Notes: generated from the sequence alone by a model not told the origin. Shown: positions 1 to 10,294, numbered from the stretch's first letter. The stretch: DNA of 64,000 bases from Alphaproteobacteria bacterium (GCA_030054175.1 JASGCM010000006.1:86038-150037); one strand, 5' to 3'. Translations and numbers: made by a program.

Positions 1-1050
<1,050 letters not shown>

Positions 1051-1070
1051 CCCCTGGCTGACCAGACTGG

Positions 1071-1102
1071 GCATCCGACCGTGACGGCCGGATGCTTTTT
1101 TT
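1071..1102 (+). terminator. Rho-independent terminator of gap
   Basis: GCATCCG (1071-1077) pairs perfectly with CGGATGC (1089-1095) and is followed at once by seven T (1096-1102). It lies 20 bases after the gap stop and before glcE on the same strand, so it separates the two transcription units. Confidence 0.85.
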
Positions 1103-1165
1103 ACGCCAGTGCGCTCAAGACCCTGCAATTCACAGAGCAGCGCACAACAGTTAACATTCGCTCCC

Positions 1166-2350
1166 ATGTCTCTGCCCTTATTGCCTTACCAAGAGCGCAT
1201 CCATGCCGCCATCGCCCAGCGTCAGGTGCTGGTCATTCGAGGATTGGGCAGCAAAGACTTTTTGGGTCCGCCTTGCCCCCACGCGCAGGTGCTCGACACC
1301 ACTCCGTTCAATGGCATCATCAGCCACGAGCCCTCCGAGCTCGTCATCACCGCCTATGCGGGCACACCTTTGTCAGAGATCGAGCAAGCCCTGGCTGCCC
1401 ATGGCCAATGGTTGCCTTTTGATGCCCCGCATTACCAAGGACAAGCCGGTACTTTGGGGGGCTTGGTCGCTGCAGGGATGGCCGGACCCGCACGTGTGGC
1501 CGTGGGTGGGGTTCGAGATCATGTGTTGGGTTTGGCCATGTTCAACGGCCTGGGTCAACACCTGCGATTTGGCGGTCAGGTTATGAAAAACGTCGCCGGC
1601 TACGATGTCTCGCGCCTGATGGCCGGTAGCATGGGGACCCTGGGACTCATCACCGAGATCTCTCTGAAGGTGCTGCCCCAACCGGTGGCCGAGGCGACAC
1701 TGATGTTCGCCATGCCCCAAGAACCTGCCTTGGTTGTGCTACAGCGTTGGGCCGCACAGCCCTTGCCCCTGAATGCCTCGTGTTGGGTGCATGACGATAC
1801 CGCTGCCATACCTCAGGGTTATTTGTTCGTGCGCCTGCGCGGTGCGCAAGCTGCCGTGCAGAGCGCCCAGCCCAAGATGTTGTCTGATGTGCAGTCCATG
1901 GGTTTTGCTGGGCAGCCCATGGATACAACCGAGGCTGCTGCCGACTGGCGTGCCTGTGTCAATCAGACGTTGCCTTTTTTCCAGCAGGCTCCCAGCCCCG
2001 AGCATGCGTTGTGGCGGCTCTCCGTGCCCGCCACCACCCCGGTCCTTGAATTGCCCTCCAGCCCGATGGTTGAATGGCATGGTGGTTTGCGGTGGGTCTG
2101 GGCCACACATCAACAAGCCCGACCCTTGCGCGAGGTCGCTCACCAATTGGGCGGGCACGCCACTTTGTGGCGCGTCAGCCAGGCCCATGGTGCGGTCGAT
2201 TTCGAATTGGGATTTCAAAGCCTACCCAGCCTTGCGGTTCAAGCCATTCAGCAGCGCTTGCAAGCCCAGTTTGACCCACACGGGGTGTTCCGAACCGCTC
2301 GTCTTTTCCCTCATATACCTGCGCCGACATCGACTGCCGCCGCCCATTAG
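1166..2350 (+). CDS. glcE: Glycolate oxidase FAD-binding subunit GlcE
   Basis: This is the second flavin subunit of the glycolate oxidase complex (GlcDEF), which oxidises glycolate to glyoxylate and passes electrons to the respiratory chain. The 394-residue product has the PCMH-type FAD-binding fold, with the glycine-rich GGLVAAGMAGP segment at about residues 98-108, GGQVMKNVAGYDVSRLMAGS, and a C-terminal HGVFRTARLFP like that of GlcE proteins. I chose the ATG at 1166 (MSLPLLPYQER); an upstream ATG at 1109 would add 19 residues that look non-homologous. The stop is one base from the glcF start, so translation is probably coupled. The GlcD subunit is not adjacent and not in the window. Confidence 0.9.
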   Translation: MSLPLLPYQERIHAAIAQRQVLVIRGLGSKDFLGPPCPHAQVLDTTPFNGIISHEPSELVITAYAGTPLSEIEQALAAHGQWLPFDAPHYQGQAGTLGGLVAAGMAGPARVAVGGVRDHVLGLAMFNGLGQHLRFGGQVMKNVAGYDVSRLMAGSMGTLGLITEISLKVLPQPVAEATLMFAMPQEPALVVLQRWAAQPLPLNASCWVHDDTAAIPQGYLFVRLRGAQAAVQSAQPKMLSDVQSMGFAGQPMDTTEAAADWRACVNQTLPFFQQAPSPEHALWRLSVPATTPVLELPSSPMVEWHGGLRWVWATHQQARPLREVAHQLGGHATLWRVSQAHGAVDFELGFQSLPSLAVQAIQQRLQAQFDPHGVFRTARLFPHIPAPTSTAAAH

Positions 2351-2351
2351 C

Positions 2352-3581
2352 ATGCAAACCCAACTTGCCCCCCAGTACCAAGGCACTCCCGAGGGCCAAG
2401 AGGCCGAGGCCATCCTGCGCAAGTGCGTCCATTGCGGTTTTTGTACCGCCACCTGCCCCACCTACCAACTTTTGGGTGACGAGCTCGACGGCCCCCGGGG
2501 GCGCATCTACCTGATCAAGCAAGTGCTCGAAGGGGCGCAGCCGACCCGAAAAACCCAGTTGCACTTGGACCGTTGTCTGACGTGCCGCAACTGCGAAACC
2601 ACCTGTCCCAGCGGTGTTCAATACGGTCACTTGGTCGACATCGGTCGCCAAATTGTCGAACGCCAGGTCGAACGCCCAGCCAGTGAAAAACTCATGCGAT
2701 CGGCCTTGGCCCATGGGTTGAACTCGTCCTTGTTCGCACCCGCCATGAAGCTCGGTCAAGCCGTGCGAGGCCTGCTGCCACGCCAGTTGCGCGATAAAGT
2801 ACCCGCAGCCCACGATGCCGGACGGTGGCCTACTGCAAGCCACGAACGCAAAACTCTCATGTTGGCGGGTTGCGTTCAGCCGGCCATGCAGCCGAACATC
2901 AATGCCGCCACTGCACGCGTGCTTGATGTCTGTGGCATTCAAACCATCATCGCTGCGGCTTCAGGCTGTTGCGGCGGGGTCAAATTTCATCTCAATGACT
3001 CAGATGGTGCCTTGCAACAAATGCGCGCCAACATCGATGCCTGGTGGCCTCATGTGGAACAGGGTTCCGAAGCCATCGTGGTCAATGCCTCGGGCTGTGG
3101 TGTGACCGTCAAAGACTATGGCCACTTGTTGCGTCATGACACGGCTTATGCCGACAAGGCCCGCCGGATCAGCGAACTCACCCGCGACCTCAGCGAGTTG
3201 TTGCCCGAGATGGCGGCCGCTTTGGGTGGGCGGGTGTCACAACGCGCGGGGCAAATGGGAACCCTGGCCTACCATCCCCCCTGTACCTTGCAACATGGCC
3301 AGCAACTGCGCGGAGGTGTCGAGCAACACCTGGGTGCCATGGGATTTCAGGTGCGTCTGGCCCCGGTCGAATCGCATTTGTGTTGCGGCTCGGCGGGCAC
3401 CTATTCGGTGTTGCAACCCGAAATCGCCACCCAATTAAAAGAGCGCAAACTGGGACATTTGTCCAGTGTTCAGCCCCACGCCATCATCAGCGCCAACATC
3501 GGGTGCATCACGCATTTGCAAAGTGGAACTACCACACCGGTGCGGCACTGGGTCGAATTGCTCGATCAGTGTTTGTCCTGA
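2352..3581 (+). CDS. glcF: Glycolate oxidase iron-sulfur subunit GlcF
   Basis: This is the iron-sulfur electron-transfer subunit of glycolate oxidase. The 409-residue protein starts with two 4Fe-4S ferredoxin motifs, CVHCGFCTATCP (Cys25/28/31/35) and CLTCRNCETTCP (Cys76/79/82/86). They are followed by two cysteine-rich CCG domains (SGCCGGVKFH and LCCGSAGTY), the arrangement typical of GlcF and heterodisulfide-reductase-like proteins. The start used is the ATG immediately after the glcE stop; the reading frame is open far upstream, but that part overlaps glcE. The 3' end meets convergent alr with one base between the stop codons. Confidence 0.93.
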   Translation: MQTQLAPQYQGTPEGQEAEAILRKCVHCGFCTATCPTYQLLGDELDGPRGRIYLIKQVLEGAQPTRKTQLHLDRCLTCRNCETTCPSGVQYGHLVDIGRQIVERQVERPASEKLMRSALAHGLNSSLFAPAMKLGQAVRGLLPRQLRDKVPAAHDAGRWPTASHERKTLMLAGCVQPAMQPNINAATARVLDVCGIQTIIAAASGCCGGVKFHLNDSDGALQQMRANIDAWWPHVEQGSEAIVVNASGCGVTVKDYGHLLRHDTAYADKARRISELTRDLSELLPEMAAALGGRVSQRAGQMGTLAYHPPCTLQHGQQLRGGVEQHLGAMGFQVRLAPVESHLCCGSAGTYSVLQPEIATQLKERKLGHLSSVQPHAIISANIGCITHLQSGTTTPVRHWVELLDQCLS

Positions 3582-3582
3582 T

Positions 3583-4677
3583 TCACGAGGCTTTCAGCAC
3601 TTGTACGGGCACCCTGGTGGCCAGGGCGCACATCAACTCATAACCCAAAGTGCCTGCGGCAGCGGCTACCTCGTCGATGGGCAGCACCACGCCTGCGCTG
3701 GAACGTCCCCACAAGGTCACTTCCGAACCCACGGTTGCGCCAGGGCAGGGAGAAAGATCCACAGCCAACATGTCCATGCTCACCCGCCCCAGGGTGCGCG
3801 TGCGCACGCCATTGACCAACACCGGCGTGCCCGTGCCGGCATGCCGTGGATACCCGTCAGCATAACCACAGGCCACAATCCCGATGCGCAACGCGCCATC
3901 GGCAACAAAAATCGACCCATAACCCAGGCGATCACCGGCACGCAATTCCTGCACACCGACCACTTGCGAACGCAGGCTCATCACGGGCTGCAAGCCCCAA
4001 TGCGCGCTATTGTGCTGTCCGGCATCGGGCGAACTGCCATACAAGGCAATGCCTGGCCTGACCCAGTCGGCATGGGTGTCGGGGTGACGCAACAAGGCGG
4101 CACTGTTGGCCAGACTGCGCTCGCCGGGCAGATCACGCACGGCTTCTTCAAAGACGCTCATTTGATGTGCCACGCCACTCTCGCCATCGGCATCGCTGAA
4201 GTGCGTCATGTGGGAAATTTCGTCGACTTGCGGCAAGGCTTGCAAACGTGCCCAAGCCGAGCGATAGCGCATGGGCGCGAACCCCAATCGATTCATGCCT
4301 GAATTCAATTTCAGGAAGACGCGGTGCGCCAACTGGGTCTTGTGCCGACTCAGGGCGTCGATCTGCCCATCGTCATGCACGGTGTGCCAAAGTCCCAGAC
4401 GCGAACACAGATCCAAATCACGCGACTCAAACACGCCTTCCAACATCCAAATCGGCCCTCGCCAACCGGCAGCCCTGACTCGCTCGGCCTCATTCAAGTC
4501 CAGCAAGGCCAAGGCATCGGCTCCGCGCAAACCCTCCAACACCCGCTCGATGCCATGACCGTAGGCGTTGGCTTTGACCACCGCACACAGGCGGGCGTGC
4601 GGTGCACGCCGGCGCAGTGCGTCCAAGTTTTGACTCAGGGCAAGCAAATCGATCAGGGCCAAAATGGGACGGGGCAT
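3583..4677 (-). CDS. alr: Alanine racemase
   Basis: This PLP enzyme interconverts L- and D-alanine for peptidoglycan synthesis. The 364-residue protein has the PLP-lysine motif [11 protein letters not shown] (Lys35) at the N terminus of the TIM barrel and GYADGYPR, containing the catalytic tyrosine of the C-terminal beta domain. [11 protein letters not shown] and the C-terminal [15 protein letters not shown] are also family signatures. It is monocistronic and convergent with glcEF. Only one alanine racemase is present in the window, so the biosynthetic (alr) and catabolic (dadX) roles cannot be separated. Confidence 0.95.
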   Translation of the reverse strand: MPRPILALIDLLALSQNLDALRRRAPHARLCAVVKANAYGHGIERVLEGLRGADALALLDLNEAERVRAAGWRGPIWMLEGVFESRDLDLCSRLGLWHTVHDDGQIDALSRHKTQLAHRVFLKLNSGMNRLGFAPMRYRSAWARLQALPQVDEISHMTHFSDADGESGVAHQMSVFEEAVRDLPGERSLANSAALLRHPDTHADWVRPGIALYGSSPDAGQHNSAHWGLQPVMSLRSQVVGVQELRAGDRLGYGSIFVADGALRIGIVACGYADGYPRHAGTGTPVLVNGVRTRTLGRVSMDMLAVDLSPCPGATVGSEVTLWGRSSAGVVLPIDEVAAAAGTLGYELMCALATRVPVQVLKAS

Positions 4678-4835
4678 GACTGGGTGTAGGATGTCGGTTG
4701 AAGGTACATGTAGGAAACCAGTTTCTCTAGTGTGCCATCAAAGCCAAGCGGGTCGCCGGAACGGGGGGGTCACACCGAACAGGGTTATTGCGGCAAGGCT
4801 TTACAAATGATTTACACTGCGCCGACCCGATCATC

Positions 4836-5480
4836 ATGGAAGTCTTCGAGTTTCTCATGCCCATCTTCTCGCAATACGGTTATTTTGCCGTGTTCGTGAT
4901 GCTTTTGGTCTGCGGTTTTGGAGTTCCTGTGCCCGAAGACGTGACCTTGGTCACCGGGGGCGTCATTGCCGGTATGGGTCACGCTGATGTCCATACCATG
5001 TTTGCGGTTGGCATGGCCGGTGTCATGATTGGCGATGGGCTCATGTTCACCTTGGGTCGTCTGTACGGTCCGCGCATCATCCAATTGCCGGGTTTCCGGC
5101 GCGTGCTCACCCCAGAGCGCTTTGAAAAGGCCCAGGGAGCTTTCCAAAAATACGGCAAATGGGTCATGTTCGTGGCTCGCTTCCTGCCCGGCTTGCGCAC
5201 GCCTGTGTTTTTCACCGCCGGCATGAGCCATCGGGTCTCTTTCGCCACCTGGTTTTTCATGGACGGTTTTGCGGCCCTGATCAGCGTGCCGATCTGGGTT
5301 TATCTGGGTTATTTTGGTGCCCAAAACCGGGATTGGATGTTCGGGGTCTTGCGCCAATTCCAGCACGCCATCCTGGGGCTGCTCTTGATGGCCGCTATCG
5401 TCATCGGCTGGCGCTGGTGGCGCCGCCACCAGCAGCTCAAACAAGCCGCCCGCAGTGGCCAGGACACCCCTCCGGTCTGA
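4836..5480 (+). CDS. DedA family integral membrane protein (SNARE-associated/VTT domain)
   Basis: The product is an inner-membrane protein of the DedA superfamily, whose members are linked to undecaprenyl-phosphate or phospholipid recycling and membrane homeostasis. The 214-residue form has the family hallmarks: a hydrophobic N terminus, the re-entrant motif GVPVPEDVTLVTGG, the acidic/basic core KYGKWVMFVARFLPGLRTPVFFTAG, and a final transmembrane segment (AILGLLLMAAIVIGWRWWRR) ending in a basic, Gln-rich tail. The start at 4836 (MEVFEFLMP) was preferred over 4788 because the extra 16 residues are polar and unlike the family. It stands alone, divergent from alr. Confidence 0.88.
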   Translation: MEVFEFLMPIFSQYGYFAVFVMLLVCGFGVPVPEDVTLVTGGVIAGMGHADVHTMFAVGMAGVMIGDGLMFTLGRLYGPRIIQLPGFRRVLTPERFEKAQGAFQKYGKWVMFVARFLPGLRTPVFFTAGMSHRVSFATWFFMDGFAALISVPIWVYLGYFGAQNRDWMFGVLRQFQHAILGLLLMAAIVIGWRWWRRHQQLKQAARSGQDTPPV

Positions 5481-5542
5481 GGCCATCGGCATGGCTTTGA
5501 ACGCACGCTAGACTACACTTGGAGTTCTTTAGGAGAAACCTC

Positions 5543-6025
5543 ATGGCCAACCTGCAGGACTTTTCCATCCAAAAAATCGACGGCACTGCACTGGAATTGA
5601 ATGCCCTCAAAAGTCAGGTGGTGTTGTGGGTCAACACCGCCAGCGCTTGCGGCTTCACACCGCAGTTGCGTGGGCTACAACAGTTGCATGACACACTGTC
5701 ACCTCAGGGTTTGGTCGTCATCGGCAGCCCCTGTAACCAGTTTGGCGGGCAAGACCCCGCGCCCAACGCCGAAATCAACGCTTTTTGCGAAAAAAACTAT
5801 GGCGTCACATTCACGCTGACCGAAAAGATCGAAGTCAACGGCAAGAACGTTCATCCTTTGTTTCAATGGCTGAAAAAGGAGGCTCCGGGACTATTGGGCA
5901 GCGAAATGATCAAATGGAATTTCACCAAGTTTCTGATCGGTCGCGATGGTCGAGTGCTGCGCCGCTTTGCACCCAACGATGATCCGCAACGCGTGCGCCC
6001 CTTCATCGAGGCGGCATTGGGCTAA
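5543..6025 (+). CDS. Glutathione peroxidase family protein (thiol peroxidase, Cys type)
   Basis: This is a small cytosolic peroxide-reducing enzyme of the GPx/BtuE family. The 160-residue product has the peroxidatic Cys36 in NTASACGFTPQ, Gln70 in NQFGGQDP and the WNFTKFLI motif that supplies the active-site tryptophan. It uses cysteine rather than selenocysteine, so thioredoxin is the likely reductant, as known for many bacterial homologues. The ATG at 5543 has an AGGAG ribosome-binding site nine bases upstream; an earlier in-frame ATG at 5519 lacks one. Confidence 0.93.
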   Translation: MANLQDFSIQKIDGTALELNALKSQVVLWVNTASACGFTPQLRGLQQLHDTLSPQGLVVIGSPCNQFGGQDPAPNAEINAFCEKNYGVTFTLTEKIEVNGKNVHPLFQWLKKEAPGLLGSEMIKWNFTKFLIGRDGRVLRRFAPNDDPQRVRPFIEAALG

Positions 6026-6034
6026 GTCAACCGC

Positions 6035-6943
6035 TCAAGTCGTTTTGCGCAACCCCAGCCAAATCACCGCGCCCACCACCAACACCGCGCCCAGCACTTG
6101 GGAAGGGGCGATGGCCTGATCCAACACCCACCAAGCCAGCCCCAGGGCAAAGATCGGCTCGACATTCATGATGGCCGAAAAACTGGCGGCTCCCAGGCGA
6201 GGCAAGACTGTAAACATGATGGTGAAGGCCGTGCCGTACAAAAAGCTCAGCGCCGCCAAGCCCAGCCATCCGAAGGTGCTACCGGGCCATTGCGGTGCAC
6301 CATGCCACCCCACCACCGCCAACGCGATGACACAGGCTGCCGCCATATTGAACAAGGTGCGCCAGCGCCCATCCAGGCCTTGAGTTTCATGCTGCGTCAA
6401 GATCAGCGCCAATCCAAACGACGCGGCGGCAGCCAGCGCAAAGGCCACCCCGGCACCCATTTGGACCCACTGCGTGCCCGCACCCAGTCCCGAGGCCGCG
6501 CCCAATACATCCAGGGCCAGACCCAAGCCCAGCAAGATGACTGGCATGGCCCCCACCATCGCACGCGAAGGCGCATGACCATAAATCAGCCGATCCCACA
6601 TGGCGGTGAACAGGGGGTAGGTGTTGAAGGCCAACAGTGCCAGTGCCACTGGCAAGCGTGCCACCGAGGAATACAGGCATTGGCTTTGCACGCCAATCAG
6701 CACGCCAATCAGCAGCAATGCATTGCGCGGGCGTCCACCCATGGCACGCAGTGGGACGCGTGCTGTGACAATCAGCAAACCCACCACCAGCGCCGTCACG
6801 CCGCTGCGCACGGCCACTGCCGTGGCCACATCCAGCCCACTGCCAAAGGCCAACCGCGCCGCCACGTGGTTGGCGCCCATCATCAACCCGACCAACAGCA
6901 GCGTCAAAAAAGCGGTCAAAGACAGGGCGCGGGTTGAGCTCAT
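6035..6943 (-). CDS. EamA/DMT-superfamily transporter
   Basis: The protein is a 302-residue inner-membrane permease with about ten hydrophobic segments and two EamA-type repeats, the first ending near the poorly hydrophobic middle (GTQWVQM). Features such as ARLPVALALLAFNTYPLFTA and NVEPIFALGLAWWVLDQ resemble DMT exporters of amino acids or metabolites; the substrate cannot be told from sequence. Its start overlaps the stop of the upstream panE-like gene by four bases (ATGA), so the two are probably co-transcribed and translationally coupled. Confidence 0.88.
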   Translation of the reverse strand: MSSTRALSLTAFLTLLLVGLMMGANHVAARLAFGSGLDVATAVAVRSGVTALVVGLLIVTARVPLRAMGGRPRNALLLIGVLIGVQSQCLYSSVARLPVALALLAFNTYPLFTAMWDRLIYGHAPSRAMVGAMPVILLGLGLALDVLGAASGLGAGTQWVQMGAGVAFALAAAASFGLALILTQHETQGLDGRWRTLFNMAAACVIALAVVGWHGAPQWPGSTFGWLGLAALSFLYGTAFTIMFTVLPRLGAASFSAIMNVEPIFALGLAWWVLDQAIAPSQVLGAVLVVGAVIWLGLRKTT

Positions 6944-7959
6944 GCGGTGGTCCGGCCGTACAGTCCCAAGCCCTGCAAGCGCAGTCGGGCCAAGCCCAGC
7001 AAAGCGTCGGTGTAGGGTGTGGCCACGCCGTTCAAGCGGCCGATTTCCTGCACCACCGTCACCAGCGCATCGAGCTCCACCTCGCGCCCAGCTTCGACGT
7101 CTTGTAGCATCGAGGTCTTGAACGCGCCCAGCTTCGAGGTCATCGCATGGCGGTCTTCGGGCTCCTGCGCGATGGGCAAGCCCAAGCGATTGCCAATTTC
7201 ACGCGCCTCCAGCATGACATTAGAAATAAAGCCACGCACATCCGGGTCATTGAGCATGCGATCGGTGGTTGCCATGGTGATCGCGCTCAAGGGGTTCATG
7301 GTCATGTTCCCCCACAATTTGAACCACACGTCTTGTTGGATGCGGGGGGACAGCTTGGCTTCAAAGCCAGCCGATTGAAACAGTTTCACCAGGTCATGCG
7401 TCGCCTGACACGAATTACCCGCAGGGTCGCCAATGATCAAACCTTGTCCGAAATGATGGTGCACATGGCCTGGAGCGGGGGTGTGGCAGCTGGCATGCAC
7501 CACGCAACCCGTCACGCACTGTGGCGGCAAGGCCTGGCGCAACAGTCCCCCGGGGTCAACGCTTTGTAGCGTCGAAACATTCGAAGCTCCTGAGCTCCAG
7601 CGCGGATTCAATCCCTCTAAAAACCACCAAGGCACACCGTTCATGGCAGTCAATACTCGCGTGTTCGGCCCCATGAGTGGGCCCAATGAGGCTTGGATGT
7701 GGGGCGCCATCGCCGTCAAGGCTGGTGCTTTCAACGCCAGCACGACCCAATCTTGCACGCCCAAATCTGCGGCTCTTTCGCTGGCTCGCACCGGCCAAAC
7801 TCGTTGACCTTGCGCATTTGAGAAGATTAGCCCGCGCTCACGCAAGGTTTGCAAGGTGAGCCCGCGCGCCAGCAAGGACACCTCGGACTGCCCTTGTTGC
7901 AACAGCCCGGCGGTCAACCAACCACCTATGGCGCCTGCGCCGACAACCGCAATTTTCAT
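6940..7959 (-). CDS. panE: 2-dehydropantoate 2-reductase family protein
   Basis: This is an NADPH-dependent ketopantoate reductase-like enzyme (ApbA/PanE family). The 339-residue protein starts with the dinucleotide-binding motif VVGAGAIGGWL and has the FKLWGNMTMNPLSAIT segment, which carries the conserved substrate-side lysine and asparagine, and a C-terminal helical domain. Family members also reduce other 2-oxo acids. The neighbours (HpaI-type aldolase and CHMI-type isomerase, not pantothenate genes) make a catabolic 2-ketoacid role as plausible as CoA synthesis, so the symbol is tentative. It lies in a minus-strand run ending with the DMT transporter. Confidence 0.82.
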   Translation of the reverse strand: MKIAVVGAGAIGGWLTAGLLQQGQSEVSLLARGLTLQTLRERGLIFSNAQGQRVWPVRASERAADLGVQDWVVLALKAPALTAMAPHIQASLGPLMGPNTRVLTAMNGVPWWFLEGLNPRWSSGASNVSTLQSVDPGGLLRQALPPQCVTGCVVHASCHTPAPGHVHHHFGQGLIIGDPAGNSCQATHDLVKLFQSAGFEAKLSPRIQQDVWFKLWGNMTMNPLSAITMATTDRMLNDPDVRGFISNVMLEAREIGNRLGLPIAQEPEDRHAMTSKLGAFKTSMLQDVEAGREVELDALVTVVQEIGRLNGVATPYTDALLGLARLRLQGLGLYGRTTA

Positions 7960-7972
7960 GGCGCTTGCAACC

Positions 7973-8752
7973 TCAGGAGGTCTTGAAACGGGCGGCCAAA
8001 GCGCTGGTGTGGCGGGCCAGCAAATTCACGTCCAGCCCCACCGCCATGAATGTCACACCCTGTTCGATAGACCGGCGAGATAACTCCTCATCGGCGGTCA
8101 GAAAGCCTGCTGCTTTGCCGGTCTTGACAATGCGGGCAAATGCGTCATCGATTGCGGCGCGCACGGCCGGGTGATTCAATTCGCCGACATGGCCCAGAGA
8201 TGCCGATAAATCGGCCGGACCGATGAACAGGCCATCGACCCCCTCGACAGCCGCAATGGCCTCGATTTTGTTGAGTGCCTCTTGACTTTCGATTTGCACC
8301 AATACGCAAATTTCCTCGTTGGCTTCTTGGGTGTAGCGGTTGATCCGACCCCAACGTGAAGCGCGTGCACCACCCATGCCTCGGATGCCATGCGGGGGGT
8401 AGCGCGTGGCTTCTACCACCGCGTGCGCCTGCTCGGGCGTGTCGACCATCGGCACCAAAATGGTTTGGGCGCCCAAGTCCAGGTACTGCTTGATCAGTGT
8501 CGTGCCCACATGGCCATGACCGCAAGGCACACGCACGACAGGATGGGTATCTGGGTAACCAGCCACGGCTTGCAATTGCGCCAACATGCTGCGCAAATCA
8601 TTGGGCGCGTGTTCGCTGTCCAGTAACAGCCAGTCAAAGCCTGCACCAGCGCAGATCTCGGTGCTGTAGGCGCTGGCCAAATGGACCCACAAACCGATTT
8701 GGGGTTGGCCCTCACGCAGGGCTTGTTTGAAGCGATTGACGGGGTTCTGCAT
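7973..8752 (-). CDS. hpaI: HpcH/HpaI-type class II aldolase (2,4-dihydroxyhept-2-ene-1,7-dioate aldolase-like)
   Basis: This is a metal-dependent pyruvate aldolase that cleaves 4-hydroxy-2-oxo acids to pyruvate and an aldehyde. The 259-residue sequence carries the family sites in order: GFDWLLLDSEHAPND (catalytic His), TILVPMVDTPEQA, RYPPHGIRGMGGARAS, the metal-ligand Glu in VQIESQEAL and the Asp in IGPADLSASLG. In 4-hydroxyphenylacetate degradation HpaI makes pyruvate and succinate semialdehyde. The CHMI homologue 19 bases upstream supports that pathway, but no other hpa gene is in the window. Aldolases for related sugar acids have the same motifs. Confidence 0.88.
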   Translation of the reverse strand: MQNPVNRFKQALREGQPQIGLWVHLASAYSTEICAGAGFDWLLLDSEHAPNDLRSMLAQLQAVAGYPDTHPVVRVPCGHGHVGTTLIKQYLDLGAQTILVPMVDTPEQAHAVVEATRYPPHGIRGMGGARASRWGRINRYTQEANEEICVLVQIESQEALNKIEAIAAVEGVDGLFIGPADLSASLGHVGELNHPAVRAAIDDAFARIVKTGKAAGFLTADEELSRRSIEQGVTFMAVGLDVNLLARHTSALAARFKTS

Positions 8753-8771
8753 GGTTCACCTTGGGCTGTAA

Positions 8772-9203
8772 TTATTTGCTTTGCGTCGGCTTGGTGTTGA
8801 AATACGGATGCAAGCTGCTGATGCGCCCATCAAATGAAGAAGGGATCTCATCGATTTGCAGCGTCACCCCCACCAGATCACTGGCCACCGCAGCGTCCAC
8901 ATACTTGTGCAACACGCCAATCAAGGCGTCGCCCACTGTTTTTTTGACGTCGGCGCTGCGCCCGCTGGCCATGCGCAAATTCAGGTATACGAAGCCCATC
9001 TCCTTTCCCTCGGGGGGCTGGCCATTGGCCACGGCGAAATGAGGCGCCGGAAAAGCGAACACACGGGTGCCGCCCAAGGGGAACACCCCTTGACCTTGCT
9101 CGTCGCGCTGCGCCAACATGGTATCGGCCAGTTCGCGGCACATCGGGCCAAAGTCGACTTTGTTTTCTAGATTGGCGGTGTACAGAATCACCAGGTGCGG
9201 CAT
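8772..9203 (-). CDS. 5-carboxymethyl-2-hydroxymuconate delta-isomerase (CHMI/HpaF-like)
   Basis: The 143-residue product resembles the small trimeric CHMI enzymes of homoprotocatechuate degradation, which are distant relatives of 4-oxalocrotonate tautomerase. It begins MPHLVILYTANLE, leaving the expected catalytic N-terminal proline after Met removal, and has the characteristic FAFPAPHFAVANG and FVYLNLRMASGRS segments and a C-terminal SSFDGRISSLHPYF. An AAGGAGA ribosome-binding site precedes the ATG. It is the first gene of the minus-strand aldolase / reductase / transporter run, consistent with an aromatic or dicarboxylate catabolic remnant. Confidence 0.86.
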   Translation of the reverse strand: MPHLVILYTANLENKVDFGPMCRELADTMLAQRDEQGQGVFPLGGTRVFAFPAPHFAVANGQPPEGKEMGFVYLNLRMASGRSADVKKTVGDALIGVLHKYVDAAVASDLVGVTLQIDEIPSSFDGRISSLHPYFNTKPTQSK

Positions 9204-9239
9204 GTCATCTCCTTGGAATCGATTTTGAAAATCATTCTC

Positions 9240-10286
9240 TCATGGCTGATCAGGCCTTGCCTGCCCCGCAAGCGACGCCAAAGCCTGCGCCACGCGCTCA
9301 GGCCCCAGGTCGTTGAGGCAACGCATATGACCCAAGGGGCATAAACGTTCAAAGCAAGGCGCGCATTCCAAGGCGGGGTGGTATTGCGGGTCATTTTTCA
9401 GCCACAAGACCCGGGCCTTGGGGTTCAGAGGCGGGGTGTGCAGTGGACTGGACGACCCAAAAACCGCCACTTGTGGTACGCCCAAAGCGGCCGCCACATG
9501 CATCAACCCTGAGTCGTTGCTGACCAGCCAACGGGCACGAGAAATCAACTCGAAGGCTTCCGGCAAACGGGTTGTGCCCGTCAAATTCAGCACCCGTGCC
9601 GGGCTGCCAATCGCCGCATCCGCAATCGATTGACCAACTTTGGCCTCTTTGGCCGAGCCCAGCAGCACCACCGTTTGACCCAATTCACGGGCCAAGGCCG
9701 CATAGTGGTGTGCCGGCCATCGCTTGGCTGGACCGAATTCGGCCCCCGGCGCAAACACCCCATAGTCACCCGCGCGCAGGCCATGCGTTTGCAAAGCCAC
9801 CCCAGCCGTTTCGGTGTCGACGTTCATGCGCGGCGTCGCGGGCGCTGTACCACTGGGGAGCGGTCCGGCCAAAGCCAGATAAAACTCCACCATGGGAGGT
9901 CGTTCATCGCGAGGTGGGTTGGGCAACCGTCGGTTCAAGAGACCCCAGCGTGACTCCCCCAGACGGCCGATGCGAATCGGAATGCCGGTCAGCCAGGGCA
10001 GCAGGGCGCTTTTCAGGGAATTAGGCAACACATAGGCGCAGTCGAATCGGTCCTTGAGCATTTTTGCCATGGCGAATCGCTCACGCCATTGCAGGCCGCC
10101 GTGACGAAAAGGGGCCTCGATGACCTCGCTGACCTGGGGCATGGCCTGGTAAACAGGCGCCACCCACGGCAAAGCCACTACGCTGAGTCGCTCGCCGCGA
10201 TCGGCCAGCGCACGCATGAGCGGCTCGGACATCACCGCATCGCCAATCCACTGCGGCGCGATGACCAGGCTACGCGTGCCGGCCAT
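9240..10286 (-). CDS. waaF: Lipopolysaccharide heptosyltransferase II
   Basis: This GT9 enzyme adds the second L-glycero-D-manno-heptose to the LPS inner core on the cytoplasmic face. The 348-residue protein has the N-terminal SLVIAPQWIGDAVMSEPL motif, FAPGAEFGPAKRWPAHHYA and the donor-site SNDSGLMHVAAALGVPQVAVFG, with the late cysteines (CAPCFERLCPLGHMRC) common to WaaF. The frame is open to 10535, but that part overlaps the zinc-finger gene, so I start at the ATG at 10286. It forms an apparent operon with ilvE and the zinc-finger gene, with gaps of 8 and 15 bases. Confidence 0.9.
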   Translation of the reverse strand: MAGTRSLVIAPQWIGDAVMSEPLMRALADRGERLSVVALPWVAPVYQAMPQVSEVIEAPFRHGGLQWRERFAMAKMLKDRFDCAYVLPNSLKSALLPWLTGIPIRIGRLGESRWGLLNRRLPNPPRDERPPMVEFYLALAGPLPSGTAPATPRMNVDTETAGVALQTHGLRAGDYGVFAPGAEFGPAKRWPAHHYAALARELGQTVVLLGSAKEAKVGQSIADAAIGSPARVLNLTGTTRLPEAFELISRARWLVSNDSGLMHVAAALGVPQVAVFGSSSPLHTPPLNPKARVLWLKNDPQYHPALECAPCFERLCPLGHMRCLNDLGPERVAQALASLAGQARPDQP

Positions 10287-10294
10287 GACCGGCT

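Noticed and set aside
2175..2942. Long antisense frame within glcE/glcF
   Set aside because: Both real genes have complete cysteine and FAD motifs; the antisense product shows no family features.
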